Positions 12,104 through 24,726 of a stretch of DNA of 64,000 nucleotides are shown piece after piece; position 1 is the first letter of the stretch, and each line of letters starts with the position of its first letter. The translations under genes were made by a program, and so were the position numbers. Origin of the DNA: Vitellaria paradoxa (lineage: Eukaryota; Streptophyta; Magnoliopsida; Ericales; Sapotaceae); contig CM034234.1 in assembly GCA_019916065.1 (NCBI GenBank), forward strand, positions 16,135,520 through 16,199,519. Direction: 5' to 3'. Under the pieces are notes generated by a model. That model saw nothing but the letters and a program-made list of their open reading frames with translations. It was not told where the DNA came from and searched no databases.

Positions 12104-12582
12104 AAGAGTGCATTCAGCTCACCAAAAAGTGAGAAAAAAATGAGATAAAATGTGATTTGGGAAAATTTTTTTATGTTTGGTGCATACCGTTCAAACTGTA
12201 TTTGTTCCGACGGATTGGATTTCTGTTTGAACAGATTCAAAAATTTAGGCAGACATGACTTCTTTACGCTACAATCCGTCCAAACGGATTGTGGAAACTG
12301 TTTGGACAAAAGTTAATCGCGCGATTCCGTTGGAATGATTTTTACAATCCGTTGGAATGGTTTTAAAAACGTCACAAAAAATAATCAAAATGGGTGTCAT
12401 TTAGTAGTTTGGTAGTTCATGGTGAGATTGACGAAAAAATTTTTATTATTTGATTAACCAAATTTTAGTTATTGACTTTTTTTTTAGAAAGATATTGAAC
12501 GTTTTTTGAATTTTAATAAGGTGGGAATGTGTAAAATTTTATAGAGATTTTCATTAAATTTTGGTGCACCAAACGCATCCTA
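12104..12582. mobile_element. TIR element of about 480 bp
   Basis: The left end 'agtgcattcagctcaccaaa' and the complement of the right end, 'ggatgcgtttggtgcaccaa', are similar inverted repeats. Inside lies a GC-richer core with inverted copies of 'caatccgt...acggattg' around 12270-12290. No transposase is visible, so it is non-autonomous. It also carries an F1-like patch near 12125-12160. Confidence 0.55.
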
Positions 12583-12709
12583 ATTTAACCAAAGGGGGTA
12601 AAATATTCATAATATTCCAAAATAGAGGATATAAGTATAATTTTTACATGTTGAAGGGCAGTAAGTGTAATTATTCAAATATTGAGGGGGATAAGTGTAA
12701 CTTACCTTT

Positions 12710-12743
<34 letters not shown>

Positions 12744-13095
12744 TGTAAATGAACTGTCATGGTCTGAATGGGACCTTCACAACTAACAATTTGTTTATTA
12801 CGGCCAGCAAGTGATATTGACATCCCAACACAAATGCTATATGCATATTCTAGAGTCACGTGAATTTAAATTATATTCCATTGATCAACATTGTTTCTAA
12901 TGAATCAAAAATATTTTTAAAACCAACGCAAAGCTATTTTATGAGCAAAGTTGGTCTATAGAAAATTCAAAGAGAATAATGTCAAATATTTATAAGTTAA
13001 ACACTTTTTAAAAAAAATGATTTCAAAATAGTCCTTAATCACAATGAGAATACATATCATATCATTGTGTTTCTAATTTTATATTATTCTTTTAT

Positions 13096-13347
13096 ACCAT
13101 GTTTGGAGTGTGAATTTGTTAAATGAAAGAATGAGTGAAAGAAAATAATAAAAATATAAAATAATATAAAAAATTAATGTAATTTTATTTTTTGTTGAAT
13201 TAGAAAAATTAAATTAAAGTGAATAGATATTTGTGAAAAAGATATATTTTTATTTCGTTAAGCATTAAAAATTTATATAAATTAATAATTTTACTTTTTT
13301 ATTCATTTTTTTTCGTTTTATAAATTCACAGTCCAAACATAGCCTTA
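13096..13347. mobile_element. MITE of about 250 bp
   Basis: Terminal inverted repeats: left 'ccatgtttggagtgtgaatt', right 'attcacagtccaaacatagc'. The AT-rich interior has no coding potential. Confidence 0.6.
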
Positions 13348-13832
13348 TGAAAATATTAAATGCCTTCAATGCTTATTTTATTACATTTCATCCCAATGAA
13401 AATGAATAGTAAAAATAACACCTTTGATGCTCGGATTCATAATTATATTTATGTTTAAATATTTTAAAATTTAATAAACATATTAATTAATTTATTTACT
13501 TCATAGTGAGGTCAATTTTGTAGTAATTTCGGATTAATATGTTCGTATCATATCCAAATTTTATTTCAATAATTTGTGTTATAAATTATGTTGCAATCGG
13601 ATGGTATTATTAGGTGTTGTCGAATATTACCTATCTTAGTGAATGATACTTTGACGGGTGGGGAAAATTAAGAGTCAAGTGAATTTAACTTTTAATTTTT
13701 TTTTTCACAGTAAAATACCATCTTCCAAGCTAAGCGTACCTTTTCTTTTCAACACTCTTGCACTATTTTGGGGCACAACTTATGTAACCAAAGCAACCTC
13801 CATTATTATTATTTTTTAATACTATTATTATT

Positions 13833-13998
13833 TTTTAAAATACTTATTCCATATGCATTTAAAATAATAAAAAATTAGATAAAATGAGATAAGTTGTAAG
13901 TTCGTAATTCATACAGTGAGATAAAAATGAATAATTTTTAAAATTTTTTAACGTTTTTCATCGTTTTTTAAAATTTTTTTCACTTCAAAATGGGCCTA
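13833..13998. mobile_element. MITE family F1, copy 3 (inverse orientation)
   Basis: Contains 'gataaaatgagataagtt', 'taagttcgtaattcata' and 'cagtgagataaaaatgaa', the complement of the F1 phrases at 2966-3111. The distal end is diverged or extended by 'acgtttttcatcg'. Confidence 0.6.
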
Positions 13999-15147
13999 TA
14001 TATCATTTATATGATCCACCTCTATTAACGTATACATACATAAAAATGTATATACACAACAAACAAGTTGCTTCTCGTGATGAAAACCCCAACCCACCCG
14101 CCAACAAAACCATATGTAAATATCATTAGTTAATTTGTCCTAATCGCAAACCATAACAAAATTGCGCATTTATTAGATGAAAAATATAAATCTATTTCCA
14201 GAACGGCTTTAGCTTCCACCAGTCCAACGTACAACCATGAAATCGACTCTGTAAATTTTCTGGGAGTAGCTACATCTCCTATAATTAAGTTTGTTTCTGC
14301 AATTATTTTTTTATAAAATAAAATAAAATTTTAAATTATAGTTTAAGTTTGATTAAAGTTCAACTCAATAAATTTATATTTATATAAAAAAAATTAAATT
14401 AGTTCAATTGAACTCCAGCAAACTCTGATGGAAAATTTAGTAATTTAATTTTAAATAAATTATTATTCACTCAACTCCGCTATATTGGCCCCCACAATCA
14501 GACTACCATGGAGGAAAAAAATGATTTTTTTTTTGGCTGTTAATTAATAAATTAATTGGCAAAGTACAATTAAAAAAAATTAATTGTTATTGTTCTATTA
14601 ATGATGTCACGTTTTAAGTTCTCTAAAAATGCAACTTCATTGTCGAGCGAAGACGCAACTTGTTTTGTGTTTTGCTCAACTTAAAACTATAACATCATGT
14701 TGCGTTTTCTTACCAGAAGCCCTCCCTTTTGTCTGTTACTCGTTAATGGAGCTCCCATCGCAACTGTTCTCCACAACTCCTCCATGCTCCTCCTTGACTA
14801 CTCTCCACGACTCCTCCTCCACGCCACTTCTCTTCTCGACTAGCTGAAGGAGTGTACATATATATATATATATATATGCGGTTGTTTTATGAATTTGTTT
14901 ATGCTTAATATATCAAAAGGCTTGGGAAAGAGTTAAATAGCCGGTACGAGATTGGGGATAAACTCGTGCCGCTGTGCACAGGTGCATGTTCGGTACTTTT
15001 TTAGTTATTAATTTTGAAACAGTAAATAATTATCTAAGGATTCTGGTAATTAATATAATTTACACTCCTTCCTAAGTAATTAACTAAAAAATAAATTTAT
15101 CATACACGAGACATACACTGTACCGGTCCTATTGTCAATTCTATAAT

Positions 15148-15286
15148 GGCACTTTTTGGTGTGCTAAAAAATAAAAAAAATTTCTGAAAATCTCTAAAAC
15201 TTATTCACTTTTATTTCATTGAACGAATTATGAACCAACAATTTATTTCACTTTATCTCATTTTATATCACTCCAAACACACCCCG
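15148..15286. mobile_element. MITE family F1, copy 4
   Basis: About 139 bp from 'ggcactttttggtgtgct' to 'atcactccaaacacacc', collinear with the copy at 2966-3111. It lies about 700 bp upstream of the STELLO start, in the likely promoter region. Confidence 0.68.
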
Positions 15287-15849
15287 ATGTTGTGGTTTTA
15301 ATTCTAATAAAAAACACAACACGACGTCAGGTTTTCAAGTTGGTAATTATGTCTTGGATTTGAGAGCTGACATAATAAAGTTATGCCAATTTCATGACTT
15401 ACAATCAGAACTATTAGATTAAAATTTAATAATTTAAGTATATTCATATTTTTTTTTAAATTAAAATAGTACAAATATATTTAAATCATTTAATATTAAT
15501 TTAATTTTATGAGTTCAATGTTTTACTATATCAACCTTCTCTTTTCCTATGCCTCAGTTTAAATACGTAAAATGGAGTTTCATTTTTTCCTTTCTGTTAC
15601 AGTACATCTCTGATTATTTTTTTGCCAACTGAAGTTAGCTAATTATTTTGTTAATTAACAATAAAGCAAAAAAAAAAAAAAAAGTCTTAAAAAAAAAAAA
15701 GGAGTCAACATACCCCACGGCACCCACCAAACAACTAGCAGTTACATTCAAGCGTAAGGAAGACAGCCTCGATCTGTCGGCAGCCACCAGCTCTCTGATG
15801 ACATATTATACAATGTGTACGTATGTATCTATATGTGTTTTTAGACAGA

Positions 15850-16007
15850 GAACGAGAGATCTCTCTCTGGAGTGAAAGAGTACCTTGTTCCTGTCTCATT
15901 GAGCTGAGAAGAAGATAGAGTCAAGTTTAGAGTGAGAAAAAGAAGTGTAGAGAGAGAGAGAGAGAGAGATTGACACTGGATTTGTGAACTTTCAGAGCTG
16001 GGACTCA
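15850..16007 (+). promoter_or_regulatory. STELLO 5' leader with GA-repeat
   Basis: Purine-rich sequence directly upstream of the STELLO start, ending in a (GA)n run at 15950-15969. There is no upstream ATG between about 15850 and the start codon. GA/CT-rich leaders are common in plant genes and can bind BPC-type factors (general knowledge). The transcription start is not determinable by eye; an AT-rich 'catattatac' near 15801-15811 could be a TATA-like element. Confidence 0.4.
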
Positions 16008-19000
16008 ATGTTGGTCCAAGATCGTTTAACTCCAAAATCCCCCAAAACCCAGAGCAGGCCACTGCCGACTCTCCATCCGAATCGGTTCTCTGAACCCAAA
16101 AGCCTCGATTTCTCGACATGGTTCTCCGAGAATCTCTACAAAATCGTCGCAATTGTGCTCATGATAGGCACCGTCGCGGCCCTCTTCTTCCTCCGCAACG
16201 TCGGGGACACCGCCGCACTCCTCTGCTTCGAGTCCCAGTCTCAACAGCTAGAGAAGATCGTATTCCCGCGAATCAATTGGAATTCAATCGAACCCATCCT
16301 CGATAAGTCCACCCCTTACGTGAACTTCCGAGCCGAGCGGTGGATCGTCGTGTCCGTGTCGAATTACCCCACCAATTCGCTTCGTGACCTCGCGAAGATC
16401 AGAGGATGGCAAGTGCTCGCAATTGGGAATTCGAAGACGCCCCCAGATTGGAACCTCAAAGGTACTATATTCCTTTCACTGGAACAGCAAGCTCAATTAG
16501 GGTTTAGGGTTGTTGATTACTTGCCTTATGATTCGTATGTTAGAAAAACTGTTGGGTATTTATTTGCAATCCAACACGGCGCGAAGAAAATATTCGATGC
16601 TGATGATCGTGGTGATGTGATAGACAATGATATTGGTAAGCATTTTGATGTAGAATTGATCGGTGAGGATGCTAGGCAAGAGGTTATATTACAATACAGT
16701 CATGAGAACCCTAATCGGACTGTTGTGAATCCGTATATTCACTTCGGGCAAAGGTCTGTTTGGCCTAGAGGATTGCCTTTGGAGAATGTAGGTGAAATCG
16801 GGCATGAGGAATATTACACTGAGATCTTTGGTGGGAAGCAGTTTATACAACAGGGAATTTCCAATGGCCTTCCTGATGTTGATTCCGTGTTCTATTTTAC
16901 ACGGAAATCGGGTTTGGAAGAATTTGATATTAGATTTGATGAGCGCGCCCCAAAAGTGGCATTACCACAAGGCATGATGGTGCCTGTTAATTCTTTCAAT
17001 ACAATCTACCACTCATCTGCATTTTGGGGTTTGATGCTTCCTGTTTCAGTGAGTACCATGGCTTCAGATGTACTGAGGGGTTATTGGGCACAAAGGCTTC
17101 TGTGGGAGATTGGTGGCTATGTTGTTGTTTACCCTCCTACAGTTCATCGGTATGATAGAATTGAAGCATACCCCTTTTCGGAAGAGAAAGATCTTCATGT
17201 GAATGTGGGTCGTCTAATTAAATTCTTGGTTTCATGGAGATCGGGTAAGCATAGATTGTTTGAGAAGATTTTGGAATTAAGTTATGCCATGGCAGAGGAG
17301 GGGTTCTGGACTGAGAAAGACGTGAAGTTTACTGCTGCTTGGCTTCAAGACTTGCTTGCAGTTAGGTACCAGCAGCCGAGGCTAATGTCACTTGAATTGG
17401 ACCGGCCACGGGCGAATATTGGTCATGGGGATAGGAAGGAGTTTATCCCTCAGAAATTACCTTCTGTTCATCTTGGAGTTGAGGAAACCGGTACTGTGAA
17501 TTATGAGATTGGAAATTTGATTCGGTGGAGGAAGAATTTTGGGAATGTGGTGCTTATAATGTTTTGCACTGGACCTGTTGAACATACTGCTTTGGAATGG
17601 AGATTGCTTTATGGCAGGATATTCAGGGCTGTGATTATTTTGTCAGAGCAGAAGGATGTAGATCTTGCCGTTGAAGAAGGCCACTTGGACCATCTATACA
17701 GGTAAGTGATCACAATTTTGCTCCTTCTGTTTCATTATGATTCTATTCTCATTTTAAAAGTCTTGTCTGCGCATGCATGTTTGACTGCTTAATTTTCTTG
17801 AATAACTGTGTTCCAATTTGGCTTCCCCAAGGAGAACGAAGTTGAGTAATGGAGAATGTAATATTACCTCTGGTATGAAATGATGATCGGGGATATGGAT
17901 AGATCTATCGGTAACTATGTTGAGACAAATTCTTATCATAACTGCACACATGGATTCCTCATGCAATTATATTTCATTAATTCGATAAAATTAATTAAAT
18001 GAAAACATTCCTTTACTACCTGGCACAGTTTGATTATATGGTATATTTATGGTTGTGGGTCTGACATGTGACTGCTGTAAGACTTGTTTTGTGTTACACT
18101 TGAGAGTTGAGACAACTGCAGAATACAGGACATGTTTGACGTGGGTGCATTTCCAAGTTCATTAGGTACACATATTGCCATGAGGGGCAGATCTAGGGGG
18201 TAGCTCTTGGGGGCGGTTGCCCCTCCAATCTCCAGAAAATTGTAATTTTAGCAAAAAATTTGAATAGCTCTTAAGGCTTAAGGCTGGCCCCTTCAATATA
18301 TTAAACTTTTAATTTCCTCCTATTATCCATAATTTTTCAACCTTGCACCCCCCCCCCCCAAAAAAAAAAAAAATTAAAAAAATTATCAAATCTTGAATCT
18401 GTCCCTGATTGCCATATTAATAAATTCAAACGTTGAGATGCTGAGAGATAAGAGTGCAGGGTGTCAGTAAGGGGACACTGCTGGTAGTGGTGGACATAGA
18501 TTTAGAACAAGATGGTGTTATTTAACAATGTCACCGTGGTAAGAAAGCCGGTTATAGAGGATGGTAGTTGAGGATCACACCAACTGTGGTTCCACTTAAT
18601 ATATCGCTATAATAGTGAAGGCTAATCTTGTGGAAGATGAGTATCTTTTGTTTACCACTCAGAATTGATATCTCTTCCTGGTTATTTAAAAATTCTCAAT
18701 GGTTTTCAATTCCCTTCTGCATATCCATTATGAAATCTGAATTTCCCATCCATTCAAGCCTTCATGGTTTGAGGCCTTTTATCAAATATTTATACATGCA
18801 TATACATATGTACCAAACTATTGTGTCCCCCCCCCGGGGGGGGGGGGACCTCTCCTTCCCCCCCCTCTATGTTTTCAATTACTTTTATTTATTTATCTAT
18901 TGTTTTGTCTTGTTTGAGTTTGGGATTTGTGATGTGTTGGTCTCATGGAGTAGGAAGACTTACTTGACTAAATTTCTTTTATGCCTGACTTGAATTTACA

Positions 19001-21576
19001 ATACTTTTGGTTCATGAGCATAGAACTTCCTGCTAATAACTTAACCAAAGAAAGTACCAGGTTCCAAACTTTAGTTTTGATTGCTGTAGTTTGTCTTCAT
19101 TAGAATATTGAAAATGCCAGATTCCGAACTTCAGTTTCGATTATTGTAGTTTGTCTTCATTAGAATGTCAATGTCACGGATCATATATTTGTGGTAATAA
19201 AGGGGGGAAAGGGAGAAATATTAATTTCTTGCCTGGGGAAAATAATTTATTTCTGGATCCACCAGATTTTGTATCCTAATGTTGTTTAATGTAGCATTTT
19301 TTTGGCTCAAGATGAATCCCTTAGTAATGTGTGTATAATATAAATTAAGAAATAGCTTAGAAAAATTTCCCTTGGAAAACATTATTTAAATAAGGAAACC
19401 TTTAATTAATTTGGTGTTCACATTAGTTATAAAAAAAAAAAAAAATGTTAGTAGGTTACAGCGGTCTTTTGACAAATTAGTCATGAATTGTGGGTGGGTG
19501 GTTTGTCTATTTTTGTTAGTTTGCTATTGGGATCCTATATATTCTGTTACTTTTCTGGTTCAAGTTCAAAGACCATTGTAGGGTTAATAGTTAATACTTA
19601 GGCTCAAAGACCCTCTGTTCTTTCTTTTTTCTTTTCCTTTTTTTTTTTAAAGGAATTTTTTTCTCACATAACAGTGAAGTAGATTCCTGATTTGGCATAG
19701 ATTTTTTCAGTTGAATGTTTAACTTCCAATGCTAGATAATTTACATTCTTTCTTCCTTTTTGTTGTTATCTGCAATTCAGTTTGGAGTTGTATCGATTTG
19801 ATTATTCCTTTGTCATCGTCATTGTTTTCCACTTTTTATTATTTGAAGTAAATTTCTCTTGGAAGAAAGCTCTGGTTGTTAAGGTGTCAACTTCTGTTGT
19901 CATTCAGGGATGATTTTGTTGCTTGTGGTGATTGCAAAATGGTAGCTGTAGTGTGATATTATAGTACTCAGGGGGCTGACCCAGGATTTTTAATTAATGA
20001 GGGCAAAGGTACATTTTTAAGGTAAATAGAGGCAAAAGTAAAAACACAGTGGGCGCAAAAGTTTAATAACAATGGAAAAAAGTACAATTAATAAGGAAAA
20101 AAAGAGCAAAATCAATAAAATCTTAATCTAATTTTCCAAATCAGTGGGGGCAACCGTTAATGGGTCCACCCATGATAGCAGTTCTCTTTATTTTGGTTGC
20201 AAATATCCTTCATTAACAACTGAGGTTTGTTGGAAAAGCACCCATTCATTTTCTTTCTTCTGATAATATTCTTCAACTTTGTTGCAGGCATCTGCCAACC
20301 ATATTTGAGAGATTCAGCAGTGCAGAAGGATTTTTATTCCTTCAGGATGATACGATTCTTAATTACTGGAACCTACTGCAAGCAGACAAAATGAAGCTTT
20401 GGATCACTGACAAGGTAATATTAACTTCTTCTCTGTCCCCACTATTTCCTTTGTATTTATAAAAGGTTTGGAAAAAGATCATTTTCAGTAGTGGAAAGAG
20501 AACATGGTCCATGGCTATTTTATGGAGAAAAATAAGTGCTTCCTGCTTCTTTTCCACGTTTGTAATGCTTATCCTTGTAGGACTGAAAAACAAACACAAC
20601 ACATATCTATACTATTCTTTGATTCCCTTAGTAAGTATATATCTACACTAATATAATAAAGGAAGAGGAGGGGTATTTGGTGAAGCCTTAGCCTTGGTGA
20701 AACTCCCAAGTTTTGTGAAGTTTTTTCCTTTCTTCCTTTGATACACCCTTTAGCTTCCAATAACTATCTATCACTTCAACGGTACCGTAAATAAAATTTC
20801 AATAACTACCAATCAACCAAGTAATTTCACTTTTTCATATATATATATTTTGTCTCCTTGGATGCCCTTAACTACCTGCCATTTTTGTAGAGTTTTTTTG
20901 CTTTTTTTTTTTAAATGCCCCTTAATTACTCACTATCTACATAAATACTCTTTTAATTACTTGCTATTTTATTTTAGTTTTATTTGATAGTTTATAAAAT
21001 AATTTATAAAATAAATCGAAATAAAATAAAAATACACACAAAGTGTGAGCACTCACTTCTAGCAGATATAATTCTTAGCACCTCTGACAATTTAATGGCA
21101 TTCAGGTGTCCGAGTCCTGGACTGCTGTGAAAACCGATGGCAACTCAGGTTGGTTTGCAAAACAAGCAGACATGGTGAAGAAAGTTGTTAGCTCGATGCC
21201 TGTTCATTTTCAAGTCAGTTACAAGGAATATACGACGAGTGAAGAGAGCCTCACGATATGCAATTCTGAGGTATTCTACGTTCCTCGGCGCTTTGTAGCT
21301 GACTTCATCGATCTTGTAAAGCTAGTTGGGGATCTAGATGTCCACCAAAAGGTTGCAATACCCATGTTCTTTGTATCAATGGACTCACCCAAGAACTTTG
21401 ACTCGGTGTTCAACACGATGATTTATAAGCAAAAACCACCCCCTACTAATTCTTCGACCTTTTATTCTGCCAAAGCACCTGCAATTCACCCATGGAGAGT
21501 TTCAACCGAGCAAGAGTTTATAAAATTGATCAGAATTATGGCTGAAGGTGATCCTTTGTTAATGGAGTTAGTTTGA
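16008..21576 (+). CDS. STL: STELLO-type glycosyltransferase-like Golgi protein
   Basis: Exons 16008-17701, 20288-20414 and 21106-21576 join through GT-AG introns into an uninterrupted 763-aa protein. The start is the ATG giving MLVQDRL, the conserved STELLO N-terminus; an earlier in-frame GTG is not used. Layout: short cytosolic tail with FSEPKSLDFSTWFSENL, one membrane anchor at about residues 46-63, then a large lumenal region with two acidic motifs typical of GT-A-like folds, DADD (197-200) and QDDT (584-587, exon 2), and conserved HFGQRSVWPRGLPLENVGE. The C-terminus is EGDPLLMELV. In Arabidopsis, STL1 and STL2 are Golgi proteins that bind cellulose synthases and promote assembly of the secreted complex (established); enzymatic activity is unproven. 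STL1 and STL2 cannot be distinguished by eye. The gene looks fully functional. Intron 1 (2,586 bp) and intron 2 (691 bp) hold mobile elements. Confidence 0.96.
18174..18415. mobile_element. hAT-like MITE in STELLO intron 1
   Basis: The element is about 18182-18407 (226 bp). Ends: left 'gaggggcagatct', right 'gaatctgtccctg', an imperfect inverted repeat. It is flanked on both sides by the 8-bp direct repeat 'attgccat' (18174-18181 and 18408-18415), the target duplication size of hAT transposons. It contains a C10/A14 run near 18350-18373. There is no transposase. Confidence 0.7.
18827..18847. repeat. C9G12 palindromic homopolymer block
   Basis: Nine C followed directly by twelve G, within STELLO intron 1, and followed by another C run near 18860. 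It can form a perfect G:C hairpin. It could be real or could mark an assembly or base-calling problem. Confidence 0.9.
19051..19166. repeat. Tandem duplication, about 60-bp unit
   Basis: Two adjacent units ('aaagtaccaggttccaaact...' and 'aaaatgccagattccgaact...'), each ending in 'gtagtttgtcttcattagaa', with a few substitutions between them. Located in STELLO intron 1. Confidence 0.85.
19968..20172. mobile_element. Possible TIR element in STELLO intron 1
   Basis: Left end 'cagggggctgacccagg' and right end 'gggtccacccatg' are roughly inverted. The A-rich inside contains 'gagggcaaaggtac' and 'gtgggggcaaccg'. A clean target duplication is not visible, so the boundaries are tentative. Confidence 0.4.
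20642..21062 (+). mobile_element. Helitron-like non-autonomous element in STELLO intron 2
   Basis: It begins 'tctacactaatataataaa' after an A, the type of 5' terminus seen in many plant Helitrons, and ends with a small hairpin (GTGAG-CA-CTCAC, 21045-21056) followed by CTAG at 21059-21062, fitting the 3' CTRR rule. Weak points: the stem is short and the base after CTAG is C instead of the expected T. At 421 bp it carries no Rep/helicase. Its 3' end lies 43 nt upstream of exon 3, leaving the acceptor intact. Confidence 0.52.
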
Positions 21577-24500
21577 AGGCAAGGCTGGTTTTTAACGTGG
21601 AAGGACTTGGACAGAGTATTTGAAAAAAAAAAAAAAAAAAAAAAACTTGTACCGCTTATGTTAACTATTACACCAAATTCTACATTTGATTTTTTTTTTT
21701 TATGGGTACTATTCTTTCAGATGGAAGAGGGGGTTCTTTTGTAGATTTTCCCTGTATGATTTACTTGTTGGAGATTAAATCCGACAAGAAACTTAAACAA
21801 AGAAGGAAGGAGCAGAAATTTGTTCTCATATATGTCCTTTTTTTTTTTTTTTGGTCATTATGTTTTCTGGAAATGTTACTCCTTTCCTTCGAAACTGTAC
21901 ATGTAATTGTTCAGATTCATATAATTGAGAAATTGAAGTCTTTGTTTACTTATTCCTGCTTTTGTATTGCCAATTTCACTGCACATAGTTCCGTCTTTCA
22001 TTTATTTTTGGGTAAATGACCATTACTTGCTTGCACATTTAACTAATTATATATAATTACATCTAACATTTGAAATTTATACTCAAAACATTTTCTTATT
22101 TTGAAATGCTTATCAAAATTAAATCCTTTCGTCCATTTAATTATCAATCGTAAATTAAAAATAGGATGGCCAATGTTGAAAGCACGTGCTTGTGTGGCTA
22201 CATTACTTTTTAATTGGTAGGTATATTAACACAAATATTTTGTTGTGATAAACATTTCAAAATAAGGGCACGAGTGTAAAAACACGTACAATTAATAATA
22301 ATAGTTTTAATTTGAGTTATTTTTATTAAAGCAATTGAAAAAATATTATCAAATTTTATGTGACACTATTCGTACTCACCATTGTACTTTTTTTTAATTT
22401 TTTTCAAATCTTTGAATAAAATTAGACTTTGGAGGAATTTTTTCCTTGAATTTTAATTTTAAATTTAACAATGTATGATTAATAGTAATATTTTTAATTT
22501 AAGTTATTTTTATAAAACTAAATAAAAAATTATTACAAATCCCCTGTGACACTAACTATTCATCATTCTATTTTTAATAATTTTTACAAATATTTGAATA
22601 AAATACCCTCTTCTAATTTTTTCAAATTTATTGAATATCGATTAATTTAAAAAAAATCTAGTTTCTCTTGTAATGCCAACTCTTGTTATATTTTAAATCT
22701 AAAAACACAAAAATGTCTAAATATTATTTAGGATTGAAAGTAATTTTTTACTAGAAAAATTTAAATTTAAATTTAAATTTAAATTGATCGTGTTGATTAT
22801 TTAAACCAATTAATAATACTTAATATTTGATTTATTTTTTAAACTTACATTATATGTATACATACACTAAAATTATGCAATCTTTTTCTTATTAAATTAA
22901 ATTATTTGTGTACTCTTTCTATTTATCATTATATTTTTTTAAATTTTGAAAAGAAATTTGACGTAAGAAATGACCGAAATTGAAAATTTAAATTTCTTTA
23001 TTCTCCCTTCTCATTCCTGAGTTCATCACCAAGCTAATGAATTAAATTCTCTCTGGAGATTCTGAATTCATTAACTACCAAAATGACTTGCATAGTTATA
23101 GAGGATTCACCCCATTCTCGAGCAAGATCTAATATGCATTGCTCCTAGCTAGGGTATACACAATTTAGGTTAAAATTTGATTTTCAAACTGTACTGTTCA
23201 AATTTAAGTTTAGTTTAGTTATTTATTTAGCAACAATCAATTTGAATTTTTTTAAAATAATGGTTATTAATTTTGGATATAAGTTTAAAATTTAAAAACC
23301 AAATAAATTGAATTAAATTTACTTATATATATATATATATATAATTAACCTAAATATTTATTCCTATCAATGATTTTGTTTTTAAAATCTCCAAGAATAT
23401 GAAAAATTAACAAATTATCATAATATTAAATATACATTATAAGTCTAAAATAATTTTTATAAAAATTATTATTTATTTTCATAATTAAATTATAAAAAAT
23501 ATATTTAAATTTGTAAGCGTATATAACTGAACCGATATAATTCGGCTCGGTTTATATTCAAGTAGTGCATATTTTTATCGGTTTATATTCAAGTAGTGCA
23601 TATTGGGTATATGGATTAAGTTGTTTGACTTCAAGAATTGCATACTTTCAATGTTTCCAATTTTCTAATAAGGAATAAAATTAATTTCAAGATTAATTTA
23701 AGAAATTAATTATCACACAAAATTTTCTAATAACTAAACTTTCAATTGATGCCATCATATGGTAATAAAAATAAATTCACTAAATAACTAAATAAAACAT
23801 ATTTATTGAAATTTAAAATTATTGGGTATTACATTAAGCCGGTTTTTTACAAAAGTATTTTTACCTTGCGCAAGCGCTTTGTCTAAGTTTGATCTAACTT
23901 GATGTTTCAGCCTTCATTAAATTTCAAGGTTACTTCTAGTTTATATTTAAAAATACATAAAAAAAAAATACAATACTTGTTATGTATCATATATGACCAG
24001 TAGTTGCTCGTACTTAAAAAAAGCAAAAATATAATTTAGCATATAAATAATTAAAATTTAAATTTATAACGTAAACCTACATGGAAAAATTGTAAAAATA
24101 ACTTAGAAAAATAAAAATCACTAATAAAAGAGATTAAGGTAATCCATATTATGTTTAATAAATAAATGTATAAAATTTTATTACTTATTACAAATATTAT
24201 CACATTTTTTAAAATATTAATTTAAAAACTTTTATATAAAAAGTATTAAAAAATATGAGAAGAGTAAGAGAGTATATTTTCATATGAAACAACAAAAAAG
24301 ACAACCAAAATAGAGAGAAAAATAAAAACAACATTGACCATTGAGTAAATTCAACAAAATATCTCAAATTCAAAATTTCAAATTTCCTGATTATATAAAT
24401 GACACAAATAGTATAAAAGTGTATATATTTAAAATGGATAAATTACACTTATCTCCTCTTAACATTTGTATAATTTTACTTAGCACTTACAAATTACAAT

Positions 24501-24584
24501 ATTTAAAAATTACACTTATTTTTCTTATTTTGAAATGTTATTAATATTGGCATTCTTCCGATGAAATCAATCATTAAAACTTAG

Positions 24585-24690
24585 GCATCATTTGGAGCTT
24601 TGAAAATCACTAAAAAGTACTGAAAATCTTTAAAAATTATTCACTTTTTATCTTACTGTACAAATTACGAACTTACATACTTGTTTGCTT
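24585..24690. mobile_element. MITE family F1, copy 5 (partial)
   Basis: 'ggcatcatttggagctt' followed by 'tcactttttatcttactg' and 'caaattacgaacttac'. The distal end typical of the family is lost. Confidence 0.5.
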
Positions 24691-24726
24691 TGGAAATTTG
24701 ATTATATATTCATCATTATTAATTTA

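Larger units (their letters stand above)
9111..15849. other. Intergenic spacer between the HTH gene and STELLO
   Basis: About 6.7 kb of AT-rich DNA between the divergently placed HTH gene (minus) and STELLO (plus), so both promoters lie here. Apart from the MITEs listed separately and AT microsatellites at 12714-12740 and 14856-14878, I see no gene. ORFs at 12088-12309, 12561-12859 and 14629-14847 resemble no family I know. Long poly-T and poly-A runs are common. Confidence 0.6.
17702..20287 (+). other. STELLO intron 1
   Basis: Donor GTAAGT at 17702 and acceptor TTGCAG ending at 20287. Contents: a hAT-like MITE (18182-18407), a C9G12 palindrome (18827-18847), a 60-bp tandem duplication (19051-19166) and a second possible TIR element (about 19968-20172). 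No coding sequence is seen. Confidence 0.9.

Noticed and set aside
14629..14847. 72-codon ORF upstream of STELLO
   Set aside because: Ser/Thr/Leu-rich with no recognised domain, no neighbouring exons and repeat-rich surroundings.
15841..16152. Minus-strand ORF of 103 codons at the STELLO start
   Set aside because: Antisense to the STELLO leader and first exon; low-complexity Ser/Leu composition from the GA repeat.
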